From the NCBI RefSeq assembly GCF_014904695.1, contig NZ_JACXXN010000015.1, positions 1-64,000 of the forward strand: DNA of 64,000 nucleotides, written 5' to 3'. The translations under genes were made by a program, and so were the position numbers. Shown piece after piece: positions 27,911-36,401 of the stretch. The DNA is from Nostoc sp. MG11. Its GTDB lineage: Bacteria; Cyanobacteriota; Cyanobacteriia; Cyanobacteriales; Nostocaceae. The notes beneath the pieces were generated by a model. The model was given only the letters and a program-made list of their open reading frames with translations. It did not search any database and had not been told where the DNA came from. Numbering within the stretch: position 1 is the stretch's first letter; each line of letters opens with the position of its first letter.

Positions 27911-27970
27911 TCAACTCGCTGTATATCCACCATTGATCGCTAAGGGTTGTCCCGTGATATAGCTAGTGGA
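27911..27970 (-). pseudogene. C-terminal scrap of a short-chain dehydrogenase
   Basis: The minus strand reads [19 protein letters not shown] and then TGA, the standard C-terminal signature of SDR enzymes. Nothing upstream continues it. It resembles the end of the broken SDR at 35849-36250 ([16 protein letters not shown]). Confidence 0.75.
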
Positions 27971-28014
27971 TCGGTTTAGGGTGAAGCAATCGTGAAATCA
28001 CTTTAGAAAAAAAC

Positions 28015-28806
28015 TTAGACAAATCTTGCCAGCAAAAGACTAAGAGCAAAGGAAAAGGCATGAAAGCTGATATGGGCTAACATTGCAGCTTCTAGCGAAT
28101 ATTTCCAAAAGAGCCAGCCAAACGCAATCCCCACAATTCCATTCAGTAACAACGCCCGAATAATCACAACTGGAGTGAGGGAAACGATCGCGGCAGTTGC
28201 GGGCAGGTGTAGTAGTCCAAATACCAACGCGGCTAGAACGATCGCACCCTGGTAAATCCCTTGACCTGGCAACGTAACGCCTTGTTTTAGACCTTTCCAC
28301 GCAATCCAAACAAGCAGCGACATTAAACCCCAGCGCATCAAAATTTCCTCAGTGATGCCGCCATAAAGCATTGCTGTAAGTGAACTCAGCCAATTTGGTT
28401 CTGTGTTATTGGATGCCTGTAGCGCTTCAGGTAGGACAGGTTGCATCAACCGATCGAGCAACAAGAGAACGATCGTCGCCGCTACACCTACACCCAAGCT
28501 CCATTGCATCTCAACGGCAAAAGATGGAGACTTAGCGATGTGAAACACCCAATGATCAATCAAATGGGAACGTAATCCAACACGATAGGCACAACCAATT
28601 CCGATTAGAATGCTGATTGCCAGTAGAATTGAATACTGTAGTCCTTGCAGAAGCATTAAAATCCACAATGGAGGCACTTTTTCCAGTGTTTCTGGAGACA
28701 GTTTCGCTAACTGTTGCTCGACTAAAGGAATAGACGCGATCGTAGACATCACAATTCCCACACTACCCAATACAAATAAAATGCCGAATTGTTTCAAAAT
28801 TGCCAT
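28015..28806 (-). CDS. CPBP-family intramembrane metalloprotease (copy A)
   Basis: The 263-residue protein starts at ATG 28806 and has about seven hydrophobic segments. The Abi/CPBP motifs are present: EExxxR as ITEEILMRWG, FxxxH as VFGLLHLPA, and the last motif in LAHISFHAFSF. These are membrane-embedded glutamate proteases related to Rce1, in bacteria linked to bacteriocin immunity or maturation. A second, different CPBP protein is encoded directly upstream with a 28-bp gap, suggesting one operon of two proteases. Confidence 0.88.
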   Translation of the reverse strand: MAILKQFGILFVLGSVGIVMSTIASIPLVEQQLAKLSPETLEKVPPLWILMLLQGLQYSILLAISILIGIGCAYRVGLRSHLIDHWVFHIAKSPSFAVEMQWSLGVGVAATIVLLLLDRLMQPVLPEALQASNNTEPNWLSSLTAMLYGGITEEILMRWGLMSLLVWIAWKGLKQGVTLPGQGIYQGAIVLAALVFGLLHLPATAAIVSLTPVVIIRALLLNGIVGIAFGWLFWKYSLEAAMLAHISFHAFSFALSLLLARFV

Positions 28807-28834
28807 TGGCTTAATCTCCAGATGATCCGTCCTA

Positions 28835-29572
28835 TCAGCCCATGCCAGCAGCTATCATCACCTGAATTGTGGGCAAGTTGAAAACGACGTGAACGACAAC
28901 AGCAGTCCAGACTGATCCACTACGGCGGTAGATTTCGGCAGTGGCAAGACCCGCTACCACAGCCGCAGGAAAGACAATATTGATGCCGTGAGTGATCGCG
29001 AAGATCAAGGTGCTGCCCACGACTGCGATAATCGGACAACTGTAGCGGAGCAGAACAGTAGTGATCACACCCCGGAAGAGCAACTCCTCGCCAAGGGGGG
29101 TGAGAAAACCAAAAAACACCGTAGCCAGAACCAGAGATAGCACCCCGCCACTGCCACCCTGAGCGTACACCCCCTGAATATTTTCGGTGTTCCCAGTAAT
29201 CTGAATCCAGACCAGAATCGCCAGTCCTTTGAGGACGAAAGCAACCAGTCCGACTCCGACTCCAATGAGGAGCCACCGCCGGGAGGTTCGACGAACGCCG
29301 AAGGGTCTGAGGGAACGAATGCGTAGCAGCACAGCGGCTGCAAACCCTGCAATGCCAGCGATACCAGACAGAGCGCTGAAGACCAGTCCGTAAACCACAG
29401 GATCGAGTCCGAGCCGCGAGAGTTGCGAGCCGCCCACAAACCCAACGAAAAGGACGACAAGGCCAACAATGCATTCGGGCAAACCTGGACGGGGAACCTT
29501 GTTAGGTTGAGACGAGGATGCGGCAGTCTTTCCTAAGTCCGGCGGGTGGTTAGAATGATGAACTTCTTTCAA
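28835..29572 (-). CDS. CPBP-family intramembrane metalloprotease (copy B)
   Basis: The 245-residue protein starts at ATG 29572. After a hydrophilic N-terminus there are about six to seven membrane segments and the CPBP motifs GEELLFRGV, IFAITHGIN and VVHVVFNLP. It shares no obvious recent ancestry with copy A beyond the family motifs. The gene is G+C-rich compared with cyanobacterial genes nearby, and so is the esterase gene that precedes it by 17 bp. The three genes from 30687 to 28015 are closely spaced and probably one operon. Confidence 0.88.
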   Translation of the reverse strand: MKEVHHSNHPPDLGKTAASSSQPNKVPRPGLPECIVGLVVLFVGFVGGSQLSRLGLDPVVYGLVFSALSGIAGIAGFAAAVLLRIRSLRPFGVRRTSRRWLLIGVGVGLVAFVLKGLAILVWIQITGNTENIQGVYAQGGSGGVLSLVLATVFFGFLTPLGEELLFRGVITTVLLRYSCPIIAVVGSTLIFAITHGINIVFPAAVVAGLATAEIYRRSGSVWTAVVVHVVFNLPTIQVMIAAGMG

Positions 29573-29589
29573 AACGTTGCCCCGACTGA

Positions 29590-30687
29590 CTACGACTTCG
29601 GATGGCGCTTAGCGAAATTCCAGATAATGGCACTGGCATCGGGACCAGCATGATCGATATAAATGCCGTTTCCAGCAGGTCCCGGCCAGACGTGTCCCAT
29701 ATCCTGGACGAGGTACGACTCAATGAGAGATGAACCGTCCGGCGCAGTGATGGTAGTGTGGGTGTACGAATGCTTGCCCTGTTCTGAAGGCACCGTTGTC
29801 GTCTTTTCGAGTAGGTTCAGGCTGTCGTTGAGCAGATCGTCATCAACAAAATCACTTACCGCAGTCCAGTGTGCAACCAGCCGAGTGGCAACGAGGGGCG
29901 GAACGACGGCATCCTCCTCACCTTGGATGACGAGTAGTGGCACCTGCCGCGCCCGATCGCCCATCTGCGACCACGCCTGACGTGCAGTGTAGTCTGGTGG
30001 CGTGGAATTAGGGTTGTCCGGGTTCACCTGGTTCAGTCCGTACTCGCCCCCTGCAACCGATGTCACCGTTGCGAAGACATCGGGGTAGGTCACGGCGAGA
30101 ATAACGGCAGCACCCGCACCCGACGAGGCACCGGCGACATGCACTTGTGCTGGATCTGCGTTGTACGCCTCGACCACCTGTTGGGCAACGCCAGCGAGAA
30201 GCGCCGGTTCTCCGCTGTAGCGGTGCTGCTCTCGTGGGTCAGTCGAGTTCCAGCAATTGATCATGTTGCGAAACATCCGTTGTGTCGGGTAGACAACGAT
30301 GAAGCCTTCGCTGTCAGCCAAGCGGTTGAACTGCGTTGTGGACTTCATTGAGTTCCATCCGTAACCCGTCATTCCGCAGCCGTGAATCGCCATGATCACT
30401 GGCAGTTTGATTGCGCCATCAAACTGAGGCGGAAGGTGAACCTGGTAACGCAGAGAACCGATATCGCTTTCGTACACATGATTGTGGTCTCCTGCCTGCA
30501 TCCACCAGGGCAGCCCAAACTGGAAAGCCGCAGTGACGATGCCGATGGCGATCGCACCTGTGACGAGGATACTAGAGGTGATCCAGAGCGATCGCCATCG
30601 CCTACGAGGAAGGTCTGACCGCGATTGATCGGACTCGAACACTTCGTCCAGATTTCGTTCTTGCGGGTGATCAGAAAAAATTTTCAT
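29590..30687 (-). CDS. membrane-anchored PHB-depolymerase/feruloyl-type esterase
   Basis: The 365-residue protein starts at ATG 30687 behind AAAGGA. A charged leader (about 35 residues) precedes a transmembrane segment (LWITSSILVTGAIAIGIVTA). The esterase domain contains the oxyanion region IMAIHGCGMTGYGWN, the nucleophile Ser in VHVAGASSGAGAAVIL, an acid in VIQGEEDAVVP, and His in VQDMGHVWPGPAGNG. Family members hydrolyse polyhydroxybutyrate or feruloyl/acetyl esters; the substrate here is unknown. It is likely exposed on the periplasmic side. Its first 100 bp have been copied to 23944-24059. Confidence 0.85.
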   Translation of the reverse strand: MKIFSDHPQERNLDEVFESDQSRSDLPRRRWRSLWITSSILVTGAIAIGIVTAAFQFGLPWWMQAGDHNHVYESDIGSLRYQVHLPPQFDGAIKLPVIMAIHGCGMTGYGWNSMKSTTQFNRLADSEGFIVVYPTQRMFRNMINCWNSTDPREQHRYSGEPALLAGVAQQVVEAYNADPAQVHVAGASSGAGAAVILAVTYPDVFATVTSVAGGEYGLNQVNPDNPNSTPPDYTARQAWSQMGDRARQVPLLVIQGEEDAVVPPLVATRLVAHWTAVSDFVDDDLLNDSLNLLEKTTTVPSEQGKHSYTHTTITAPDGSSLIESYLVQDMGHVWPGPAGNGIYIDHAGPDASAIIWNFAKRHPKS

Positions 30688-30745
30688 AGCGATCAATTCC
30701 TTTCATCCTTGTGCTGAATTTTCAGCCCGTGCCAGCAAATACCAT

Positions 30746-31345
30746 TTATGAGTTCAACGTCTTTTCAATACGGCGATCGGGAATGAGCCACAGGACTGCA
30801 ACCAGAACGTATAATGCACATGCAAGCCAAGGGGTTGCAAAAGCAAGTGGAATTGTAACTGCATAAATCAATACCGATAACTTGCCTTTAAAATCCCGAC
30901 CCAGAGCGTTCGCAAGTGTGGAACCTTGACCGTGGTGAAAAATAAGTGTGCGGGTCAGAGTGAAGTAGGCGATAACCCTGACGGGATTCCTTCGGATCGC
31001 AGCCAGCAATAGAACCACACCATAAAGCGCCACAGGCAACGCAGCAAAGTGATTTTCACCCATCCATGCGGTGACAAAGGGAAATAATGATAACCAGAAC
31101 AACAAATGTAGGTTTGCCCACAAAGTTGAACCATTCACTTGTCGGACTGCTTGAAACAGGTGATGGTGATTGTTCCAGTAGATACCAATATGCACGAAAC
31201 TCAACACATAGCTTAGAAAGGTTGGAATCAGCAGACGTAGCGCAGCTAAATCTGACTCATGAGGTATTTTCAACTCCAGTACCATAATGGTGATGATAAT
31301 AGCAATTACCCCATCACTGAATGCTTCTAACCTACCTTTAACCAT
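30746..31345 (-). CDS. TMEM175-family (DUF1211) potassium-channel-like protein
   Basis: The 199-residue protein starts at ATG 31345. The family signature is at the N-terminus: RLEAFSDGVIAIIITIMVLE, containing the RxxxFSD motif in the first membrane helix. Five to six helices follow, with the HHHLF motif in the second third. Bacterial TMEM175 proteins form K+-selective leak channels. It lies between the esterase and the DUF5996 gene on the same strand. Confidence 0.9.
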   Translation of the reverse strand: MVKGRLEAFSDGVIAIIITIMVLELKIPHESDLAALRLLIPTFLSYVLSFVHIGIYWNNHHHLFQAVRQVNGSTLWANLHLLFWLSLFPFVTAWMGENHFAALPVALYGVVLLLAAIRRNPVRVIAYFTLTRTLIFHHGQGSTLANALGRDFKGKLSVLIYAVTIPLAFATPWLACALYVLVAVLWLIPDRRIEKTLNS

Positions 31346-31393
31346 TTTTGGGTATGCTCCTTGTCTGCTTCAGCAATTTGCAATTTGTTAGCC

Positions 31394-32335
31394 TTACACA
31401 GTTGGGGAACGCTCCAAGGCTACTCGATCCCAATGTCCTAAGTTGGCTGCTGCTTCATAGGTGCTTTGGAGAAAAGCAAGGAGCATTGCATCTGGATCGT
31501 CAGCTTGTCTCACTGCTTCATAGGGTAGGATAAACTCTTGCATCTCTGAGCTGTAAAAAGCTTCTCTGGGTTGGATCGGGTAATCACGGAAACCTTCCGG
31601 CGTAGGGTAAGCGTAAGCGTAAAAAACAGGCTCCACAATTGACCCACCCCCTGGCCAAAAGCCGCAACTACTAACTTCGTGTGAATAGGCTTCGCGCGTG
31701 ACCCAATCTGCCATATTCGGAACCCCACCGGGATGTTCTGGCGCACGACGACCAGAGAAACGGGTCACAGCCAAGTCAAAGCTGCCCCAAAAGAAATGCA
31801 CAGGGCTGGATTTACCAGTAAACTGTGAACGGAAGACGGTCATGATGCGATCGACTTGCACAAGAATTCGCCAGAATCGTTGTGCATATTCTGGATCATA
31901 AGCTGCGTGTTGATAGTCCTGATCGAACGGGATTGGTTCTGACACTTCTTGCGGCATTGTCCAGATTCGGACTTCGATGCCGATGTCGCTCAAGGTGGTC
32001 AGCACCGTTTGGTAAAAATCTGCAACAGAGCGAGGAGCCAGTGCAATTCTTTTAGCAATGCCGTCGCTAGTGTCGATTTGTAGTTGATGGTCGAGAAAAT
32101 CAAAGCTAATTTGAAAGTTACGAGTTCCGCAAGGGATTGAAGCGGTTGTTAGTCCACGCGGTGTGACATAAAGAGTAGATTGCCACCAGTGATTGAGTTT
32201 AGGTGCCAGTGCCAACCGGATTTTACCGATGACTTGCGTCCATAGATGGAGAGTTGCACAGGTATCCTGCCAAGCTGCTAAGGGCAAACTGGGCCAAACG
32301 ATGTCAATGGGAGTACTTTGATTAGAAACAGCCAT
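31394..32335 (-). CDS. DUF5996-family protein
   Basis: The 313-residue protein starts at ATG 32335 (MAVSNQSTPIDIVWPSLPLA). The family is recognised by LHLWTQVIGKIRLALAPKLN, HWWQSTLYVTPRGLTTASIP, FWGSFDLAVTRFSGRRAPEH and SHEVSSCGFWPGGG. The function is unknown; the conserved Trp, Cys and His residues suggest an enzyme. It is complete and lies about 50 bp upstream of the TMEM175 gene on the same strand. Confidence 0.85.
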   Translation of the reverse strand: MAVSNQSTPIDIVWPSLPLAAWQDTCATLHLWTQVIGKIRLALAPKLNHWWQSTLYVTPRGLTTASIPCGTRNFQISFDFLDHQLQIDTSDGIAKRIALAPRSVADFYQTVLTTLSDIGIEVRIWTMPQEVSEPIPFDQDYQHAAYDPEYAQRFWRILVQVDRIMTVFRSQFTGKSSPVHFFWGSFDLAVTRFSGRRAPEHPGGVPNMADWVTREAYSHEVSSCGFWPGGGSIVEPVFYAYAYPTPEGFRDYPIQPREAFYSSEMQEFILPYEAVRQADDPDAMLLAFLQSTYEAAANLGHWDRVALERSPTV

Positions 32336-32405
32336 GAAAATCACCCACATGAGGAGAACATGTTGAAGCAATGAGAAGGAAATCTAGATGAAATCAGAAT
32401 CGCTA

Positions 32406-32681
32406 TCAATAGTCTTTTCCCTGTTCATCTGCAAAACACCATAACCACTGCTCCCCCAATTCAGCCGAACTAACCACTGTATGACTGGTTGCTTCATAAT
32501 GACGACGAGCATGTTGATGCTTAGAAGAATCACAGCACAGCATTTTGCCACAGGTTTGGCAAATCCGGAGGTGTACCCAGCGGCTATTTATTTTAATGCA
32601 CTCTTCACAACGAAATACGGGATAGGCTGCTTTAGAAATCAGGTTTTCCGCAGTTAGATTGTTGAGATGTTCGCAGGTCAT
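32406..32681 (-). CDS. UBP-type zinc-finger protein
   Basis: The 91-residue protein starts at ATG 32681. It is essentially one ZnF-UBP domain: Cys/His ligands in MTCEHL, FRCEECIK, CQTCGKMLCCDSS and HARRHYEATSH, followed by VVSSAELGEQWLWCFADEQG. In eukaryotes the fold binds the C-terminus of ubiquitin; the bacterial versions are small stand-alone proteins of unknown role. It is complete. Confidence 0.88.
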   Translation of the reverse strand: MTCEHLNNLTAENLISKAAYPVFRCEECIKINSRWVHLRICQTCGKMLCCDSSKHQHARRHYEATSHTVVSSAELGEQWLWCFADEQGKDY

Positions 32682-32811
32682 AGTTTTTTGGTATCCCTGG
32701 TAGAAAATAACAGTGAACAGAATGATTGAGGCTGATGTGAAATCCGAAATTAGGGCGTGTCCTTCTCCTCAGTGTAGTCGCCGAATCACCCCGTTGCCGC
32801 TTGTGCAAAAT

Positions 32812-33213
32812 TCACGGAACAATTGCAGTAACGCGAATTTCAACACGCATTTTTGGAAGTGCAAGAGCTGCAACTCCTACCTCTGTCCAAATGGGGGCAT
32901 GGTTGGGCATGTAATGACGAAATAGCTTGACCATCGCATCGTTAACCTCCGGGGGGAACCCGCCAACATGGTAAGAATTGACGTGGATAACATCCTCCCA
33001 ACTTGCACCAGCCGTTGCTAAGGTTCGCTCTACGTTCCGAAATGCCTGAGCAATCTCGTCCGCGATCGCTTCGGGAATTTGCAGATTGTCATCAATGCCA
33101 CCTTGTCCGGATATCTCCACTCGATTGTCAATTTTTACCGCTTGCGAGTAGTGCAATCTACTCAGCATGTTTTCCCCATAACCAGGGGTGACAAAAAACT
33201 CTGGCTTTTTCAT
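32812..33213 (-). CDS. RidA/YjgF-family protein (copy 2)
   Basis: The 133-residue protein starts at ATG 33213. It matches the RidA protein at 25981-26382 at most positions (for example VEISGQGGIDDNLQI and HVNSYHVGGFPPEVN). It should have the same enamine/imine deaminase activity. It is followed by a different neighbour from copy 1, so the duplicated segment covered little more than this gene. The upstream gene on the same strand is an NTF2-like protein, as NTF2-like genes also accompany the other RidA copies. Confidence 0.9.
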   Translation of the reverse strand: MKKPEFFVTPGYGENMLSRLHYSQAVKIDNRVEISGQGGIDDNLQIPEAIADEIAQAFRNVERTLATAGASWEDVIHVNSYHVGGFPPEVNDAMVKLFRHYMPNHAPIWTEVGVAALALPKMRVEIRVTAIVP

Positions 33214-33247
33214 GGTGTTCCTATTGATGAAAAGCTTGCTCTAACAT

Positions 33248-33838
33248 TTAGTTGCTATGACTAGCACGTTCGATCAGTGCGTTTGAGGGCAAGCTCGGAT
33301 TGAGTACCTTGCGCGCACTGTCAGCCCCTACAACGGGCAGCGTGCTCGGATCGAGCATGCCGAGTTGAACCAATACACTCGCCTGATCCCAATAGAGGTG
33401 TTCGTGGGCTAGCTTGCCATCACGGAACTGGACAATCGCTACCACTGCCACTTCAACCCGTTTCCCGGTCGGAGCAATACCAGGTAGCATCCACTCCATC
33501 TGGATGGTATGAGTGAACTTAGCCAGCATTTCATCGACGAGTCGATCCGTCCCGATCGTGCGCGAAATCGGAACTAGCTCGAGATCTGGCGGAATCTGGG
33601 GAATGAAGTCTTTGGAATAAAACTCACCCAATGCTGCTTTTCCGACTCCCCCAGTCATCACTGGAATGTGATTCACATAAGCGTCCTCAACCATCGTAGC
33701 GAGAGCATCTTCAGGGCTGTGAGTACCAAACTCGTGCCCGATATGCTCTTCCCAGACCGCTTGCAAGGCTTCCTGAGCGGGTGTCAGGCTTGGAGTTGCC
33801 TGTACTGCCTGTTTGTTTGCTGTTTGCTCTTTGACCAT
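33248..33838 (-). CDS. NTF2/SnoaL-like protein
   Basis: The 196-residue protein starts at ATG 33838 behind AGGAGA. The core is recognisable in ALATMVEDAYVNHIPVMTGG, LGEFYSKDFIPQIP and VAIVQFRDGKLAHEHLYWDQ, the last being typical of the ester-cyclase/SnoaL group. The natural substrate is unknown. The gene lies 34 bp upstream of RidA copy 2 on the same strand. Its promoter region carries the double TCAGATTCTTA element at 33877-33930, shared with the GST gene. Confidence 0.85.
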   Translation of the reverse strand: MVKEQTANKQAVQATPSLTPAQEALQAVWEEHIGHEFGTHSPEDALATMVEDAYVNHIPVMTGGVGKAALGEFYSKDFIPQIPPDLELVPISRTIGTDRLVDEMLAKFTHTIQMEWMLPGIAPTGKRVEVAVVAIVQFRDGKLAHEHLYWDQASVLVQLGMLDPSTLPVVGADSARKVLNPSLPSNALIERASHSN

Positions 33839-33876
33839 GTTGAATTCTCCTAAGTTCTATCTAAACTGTATTGATT

Positions 33877-33930
33877 CCAATGCTTGACTTCTTTCAGATT
33901 CTTACAATGATTCGTCAGATTCTTACGAGT
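33877..33930 (-). promoter_or_regulatory. shared double operator, copy upstream of the NTF2-like gene
   Basis: Two direct repeats TCAGATTCTTA start at 33895 and 33916, exactly 21 bp apart. About 60 bp including flanks match the region at 41160-41222 at about three of four positions without gaps. Direct repeats spaced 21 bp are the usual arrangement for AraC-type activators. The regulator is not in this window. Confidence 0.5.
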
Positions 33931-34003
33931 TGCGCGTCTATCCGACACATCACACCCAGGGTGCCTGTCCGCTGGATGCGGTGAGTCCAAGACGCTATGC
34001 GAT

Positions 34004-34079
34004 GGTGATGGAAAGTACGGATTGCGGACTCGTCAGCAGTAGTGGTGGTTTGAGCTGTTTGTGAATTCATAGTTTTGAG
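34004..34079 (-). pseudogene. 76-bp copy of the 5' end of the SgcJ-type NTF2-like gene
   Basis: The sequence matches 25840-25915 without gaps over 76 bp, covering the GTG/ATG start region and about 22 codons. The start is ATG here instead of GTG. Nothing of the remaining gene follows on the left; the copy is joined to unrelated DNA at about 34004. Confidence 0.8.
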
Positions 34080-34087
34080 CGATCGGA

Positions 34088-34483
34088 TTAGAGTGATGCG
34101 GTTGCCTCAATTTCAACCAATGTTTCTGGAGAAGCAAGTGAGGCAACACTGATACCAGTTATAGCGGGGCGAGAATCTTCCAGAAATTGTGCGAGAATCG
34201 GTGCGATCGCCTCCATATGTTCTCCAAGTTCGCCCCGGACATAGATGCGAAGGTGAAGCAAATTCTCTAGGGAGCTTCCCGCTGCATCCAGGACGATGGT
34301 TAGGTTAGTCAGCGCATTCTTGAGCTGCCCCTCGACGGTATGGGATGAAACTTGATAGTTCATATCCCAATCCACTTGACCAGAAACGTAAACAGTACCC
34401 GATGCGGTATCGACAACAGCGTGGGACAGTCCGTGCGGTCTGCCATCATAACGTTGTGGCGGATTGATCAGTTGCTTTCTCAT
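34088..34483 (-). CDS. RidA-family protein (divergent copy 3)
   Basis: The 131-residue protein starts at ATG 34483. It has the RidA pattern GTVYVSGQVDWDMNYQ, LKNALTNLTIVLDAAGSSLE and the C-terminal LASPETLVEIEATASL, but the final arginine of canonical RidA (RxE/IR) is replaced, so the deaminase activity is doubtful. It belongs to the YjgF/Rid superfamily of unassigned subgroups. The gene lies about 57 bp downstream of the alpha/beta hydrolase on the same strand. Its last 40 bp are duplicated at 36285-36324. Confidence 0.85.
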   Translation of the reverse strand: MRKQLINPPQRYDGRPHGLSHAVVDTASGTVYVSGQVDWDMNYQVSSHTVEGQLKNALTNLTIVLDAAGSSLENLLHLRIYVRGELGEHMEAIAPILAQFLEDSRPAITGISVASLASPETLVEIEATASL

Positions 34484-34539
34484 GGTGTCTAAGTCCTTGG
34501 ACGATGATTTGTTCAGATGCCTGTGATGAGCTTTCGCGG

Positions 34540-35286
34540 CTAGTCGCGCCCTGCGACAATAATCTTTTCTACTAGACCGATAGGATTAGAAAACATCACC
34601 TCATGACTACCCGGCATTTGCACGAGCCGAAATAGCCCCAAGCGGCTAGACATCCTGGGATGCCAACCCTCCTCCCCTTGAGGTAAGACATTGTCTTCTG
34701 TACAGTAGAGGTAGCTTTTGGGAATGGGCAGCGAGTAAAACTGCTTCAGGTCTAATTTGTCAATAAACGGTTGATACGGTTCAGGCGATAATTGCGCGTA
34801 GCTCGATTTCGCCAGGTCGAGGTCAGCATCGTTGAGAAACGCTTCTCGCCAAATCTCAAAAGGCATCGTTATCGTATTATCGTCCGATTCTCTCGCTAGC
34901 TTGTCGAATAACGCTTGAGTGTCAGGTGGGATGTTGTCTCTGAGGCTCTCACCATCATTGAGGACAAAGGCATTGAAGAAGATTAGCCGTCGAATCCGTT
35001 GCCTTTGGCCGGCGAAGCCATCGCTAATTGCTTCAGCAACTTTCGCAATAATGCTGCCACCAAAGCTATGTCCAAGTAGGACGATATCGGTTAAGTCTTT
35101 ATCGACAATGTAATCGACGATCGATTGCACACATTGAGCATGGTTGACGTTTTTATTTACGCCTTTTCCATGTCCGGCAATGGTGGGAGCAAAAGCCTGA
35201 TGACCTTTCGCTTCTAGATGTTGGATGACCGCGTTCCAAGCAGAACCATCATGCCATGAGCCGTGAACTAAGACAAAGGTTGACAT
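34540..35286 (-). CDS. alpha/beta hydrolase (EstC/salicylate-esterase-like)
   Basis: The 248-residue protein starts at ATG 35286. The signature is TFVLVHGSWHDGSAW at the N-terminus, the nucleophile elbow LLGHSFGGSII, the acid in YLYCTEDNVLP and His in QMPGSHEVMFSNP. This group includes plant-type methylesterases and bacterial EstC-like enzymes acting on small aromatic or lactone esters. It lies upstream of the divergent RidA gene on the same strand, probably in the same transcript. Confidence 0.88.
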   Translation of the reverse strand: MSTFVLVHGSWHDGSAWNAVIQHLEAKGHQAFAPTIAGHGKGVNKNVNHAQCVQSIVDYIVDKDLTDIVLLGHSFGGSIIAKVAEAISDGFAGQRQRIRRLIFFNAFVLNDGESLRDNIPPDTQALFDKLARESDDNTITMPFEIWREAFLNDADLDLAKSSYAQLSPEPYQPFIDKLDLKQFYSLPIPKSYLYCTEDNVLPQGEEGWHPRMSSRLGLFRLVQMPGSHEVMFSNPIGLVEKIIVAGRD

Positions 35287-35368
35287 TGGATGACTCCTTG
35301 CAATGCGGGATGAATATTCTGTTCTAATGACATTGAAAGTTTCTCCTTTGCTGTCTGCAACGAATTCA

Positions 35369-35803
35369 TTACGTTTCTGTAGCAGCGGAAGGTAAAGTTC
35401 CAGGTGGCCCTAAAATTTCGTCGCCAATCTCGGCAGAAATCCGATCAACCAGCGCTATGTCTGATGTTTCTGTCTTGTCCAACGTACCTATTGCTTCAAT
35501 TAACCGGGCAAAGCCACTGGGCGCAGCAGTCACCAATCCACGCGCTGGCTGATCACTGAGTGCAGCAATGACGTGGGGTGTGCCAACGGGAATCAGGAAG
35601 CTTTTACCTGTGCTGAGTACCAACTTTTGTTTGCCTGCCCAGACGGTGAACTCTCCTTCCAGCACGTATAGCTGCTCGGAATAGCGGGTGTGGCGATGGA
35701 GAGGAGTCTGTGCGCCAGGGGGAAATTATCCCTCGATTAGATCGTACTGCCCTCCGGTCATGGTGTGATCGGCAATGATGGTGAGTTGATGGTGTTGTAT
35801 CAT
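35369..35803 (-). pseudogene. cupin-domain protein with one in-frame TAA
   Basis: ATG 35803 opens MIQHHQLTIIADHTMTGGQY then DLIEG, followed by TAA at 35726-35728. The frame continues without further damage through [20 protein letters not shown], which holds the cupin metal-binding histidines, to [13 protein letters not shown]. Relatives have an aromatic or other residue at the stop position. Without the stop it would be a 144-residue cupin. The remaining open part behind the stop lacks the complete metal site unless it starts within the motif. Confidence 0.85.
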
Positions 35804-35848
35804 GAGTTGTTTCCTTGTTTTTTCAGAAGTACAGCAACCGATCGCAGA

Positions 35849-36250
35849 TTACTTTACTGTGTATCCACCATCGATCACCAAAGGTTGTCCTGTGATGTAG
35901 CTGGCAGCATCAGAACACGGAAAAACGACCACTTGAGCAACTTCTTCTACCTGACCCGTGCACCCCATGGGAACCATAGACGCTAAATTATCAGCCGTGA
36001 TCCCCATTTGGTCAAAGAGACGATACAATGCCTCAGTCGCAATAGAAGCAGGATTGACGGCATTAATCCGAATCCCCTGTTTGGCATAATCGAGGGCAGC
36101 AGCGCGCGTCAACCCCATGACTGCATGTTTGCTGGCAGTGTGGGCAGATTGCCCCCGGAACTCCAAACAAACCAGCGATTGACGAAGTATTGACAATCGC
36201 ACCCACTCCTTGATTCAGCATTTGTTGGATTTCATATTTCATGCACAAGA
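35849..36250 (-). pseudogene. short-chain dehydrogenase, N-terminal half missing and frameshifted
   Basis: The sequence starts in the middle of the SDR fold ([20 protein letters not shown]), just inside a junction with duplicated NTF2/RidA DNA. The catalytic Ser region is at [15 protein letters not shown]; then a one-base change in the G5 run near 36149-36153 shifts the frame. The catalytic Tyr position is altered ([20 protein letters not shown] preceded by H instead of Y). The C-terminus [16 protein letters not shown] is intact. No NAD-binding half exists, so it is inactive. Confidence 0.88.
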
Positions 36251-36251
36251 T

Positions 36252-36324
36252 CTGTTTGTGAATTCATAGTTTTGGGCGACTAAATTAGAGCGATGCGGTT
36301 GCCTCAATTTCAACCAATGTTTCT
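36252..36324 (-). repeat. 73-bp duplication of the 34055-34127 junction
   Basis: It includes the fragment CTGTTTGTGAATTCATAG from the NTF2-like start and TGCGGTTGCCTCAATTTCAA from the 3' end of the divergent RidA gene. Both copies contain the same artificial junction and the same spacing, so the fused segment itself was duplicated. The region up to 36401 holds no gene. Confidence 0.85.
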
Positions 36325-36401
36325 TTTGATCTGTATCTAGAACGATGGCTAGGTTTCCTAAGATCGTGATCAATCATCCCTAGCAGTGAGATTTGCATGA
36401 A

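Noticed and set aside
28920-29474. Other minus-strand frames within CPBP gene B
   Set aside because: Cys/Trp/Arg-rich products without motifs, overlapping a gene with clear CPBP motifs.
32713-32925. Small plus-strand gene between the zinc-finger and RidA genes
   Set aside because: It overlaps the 3' end of RidA copy 2 antisense and lacks a ribosome site.
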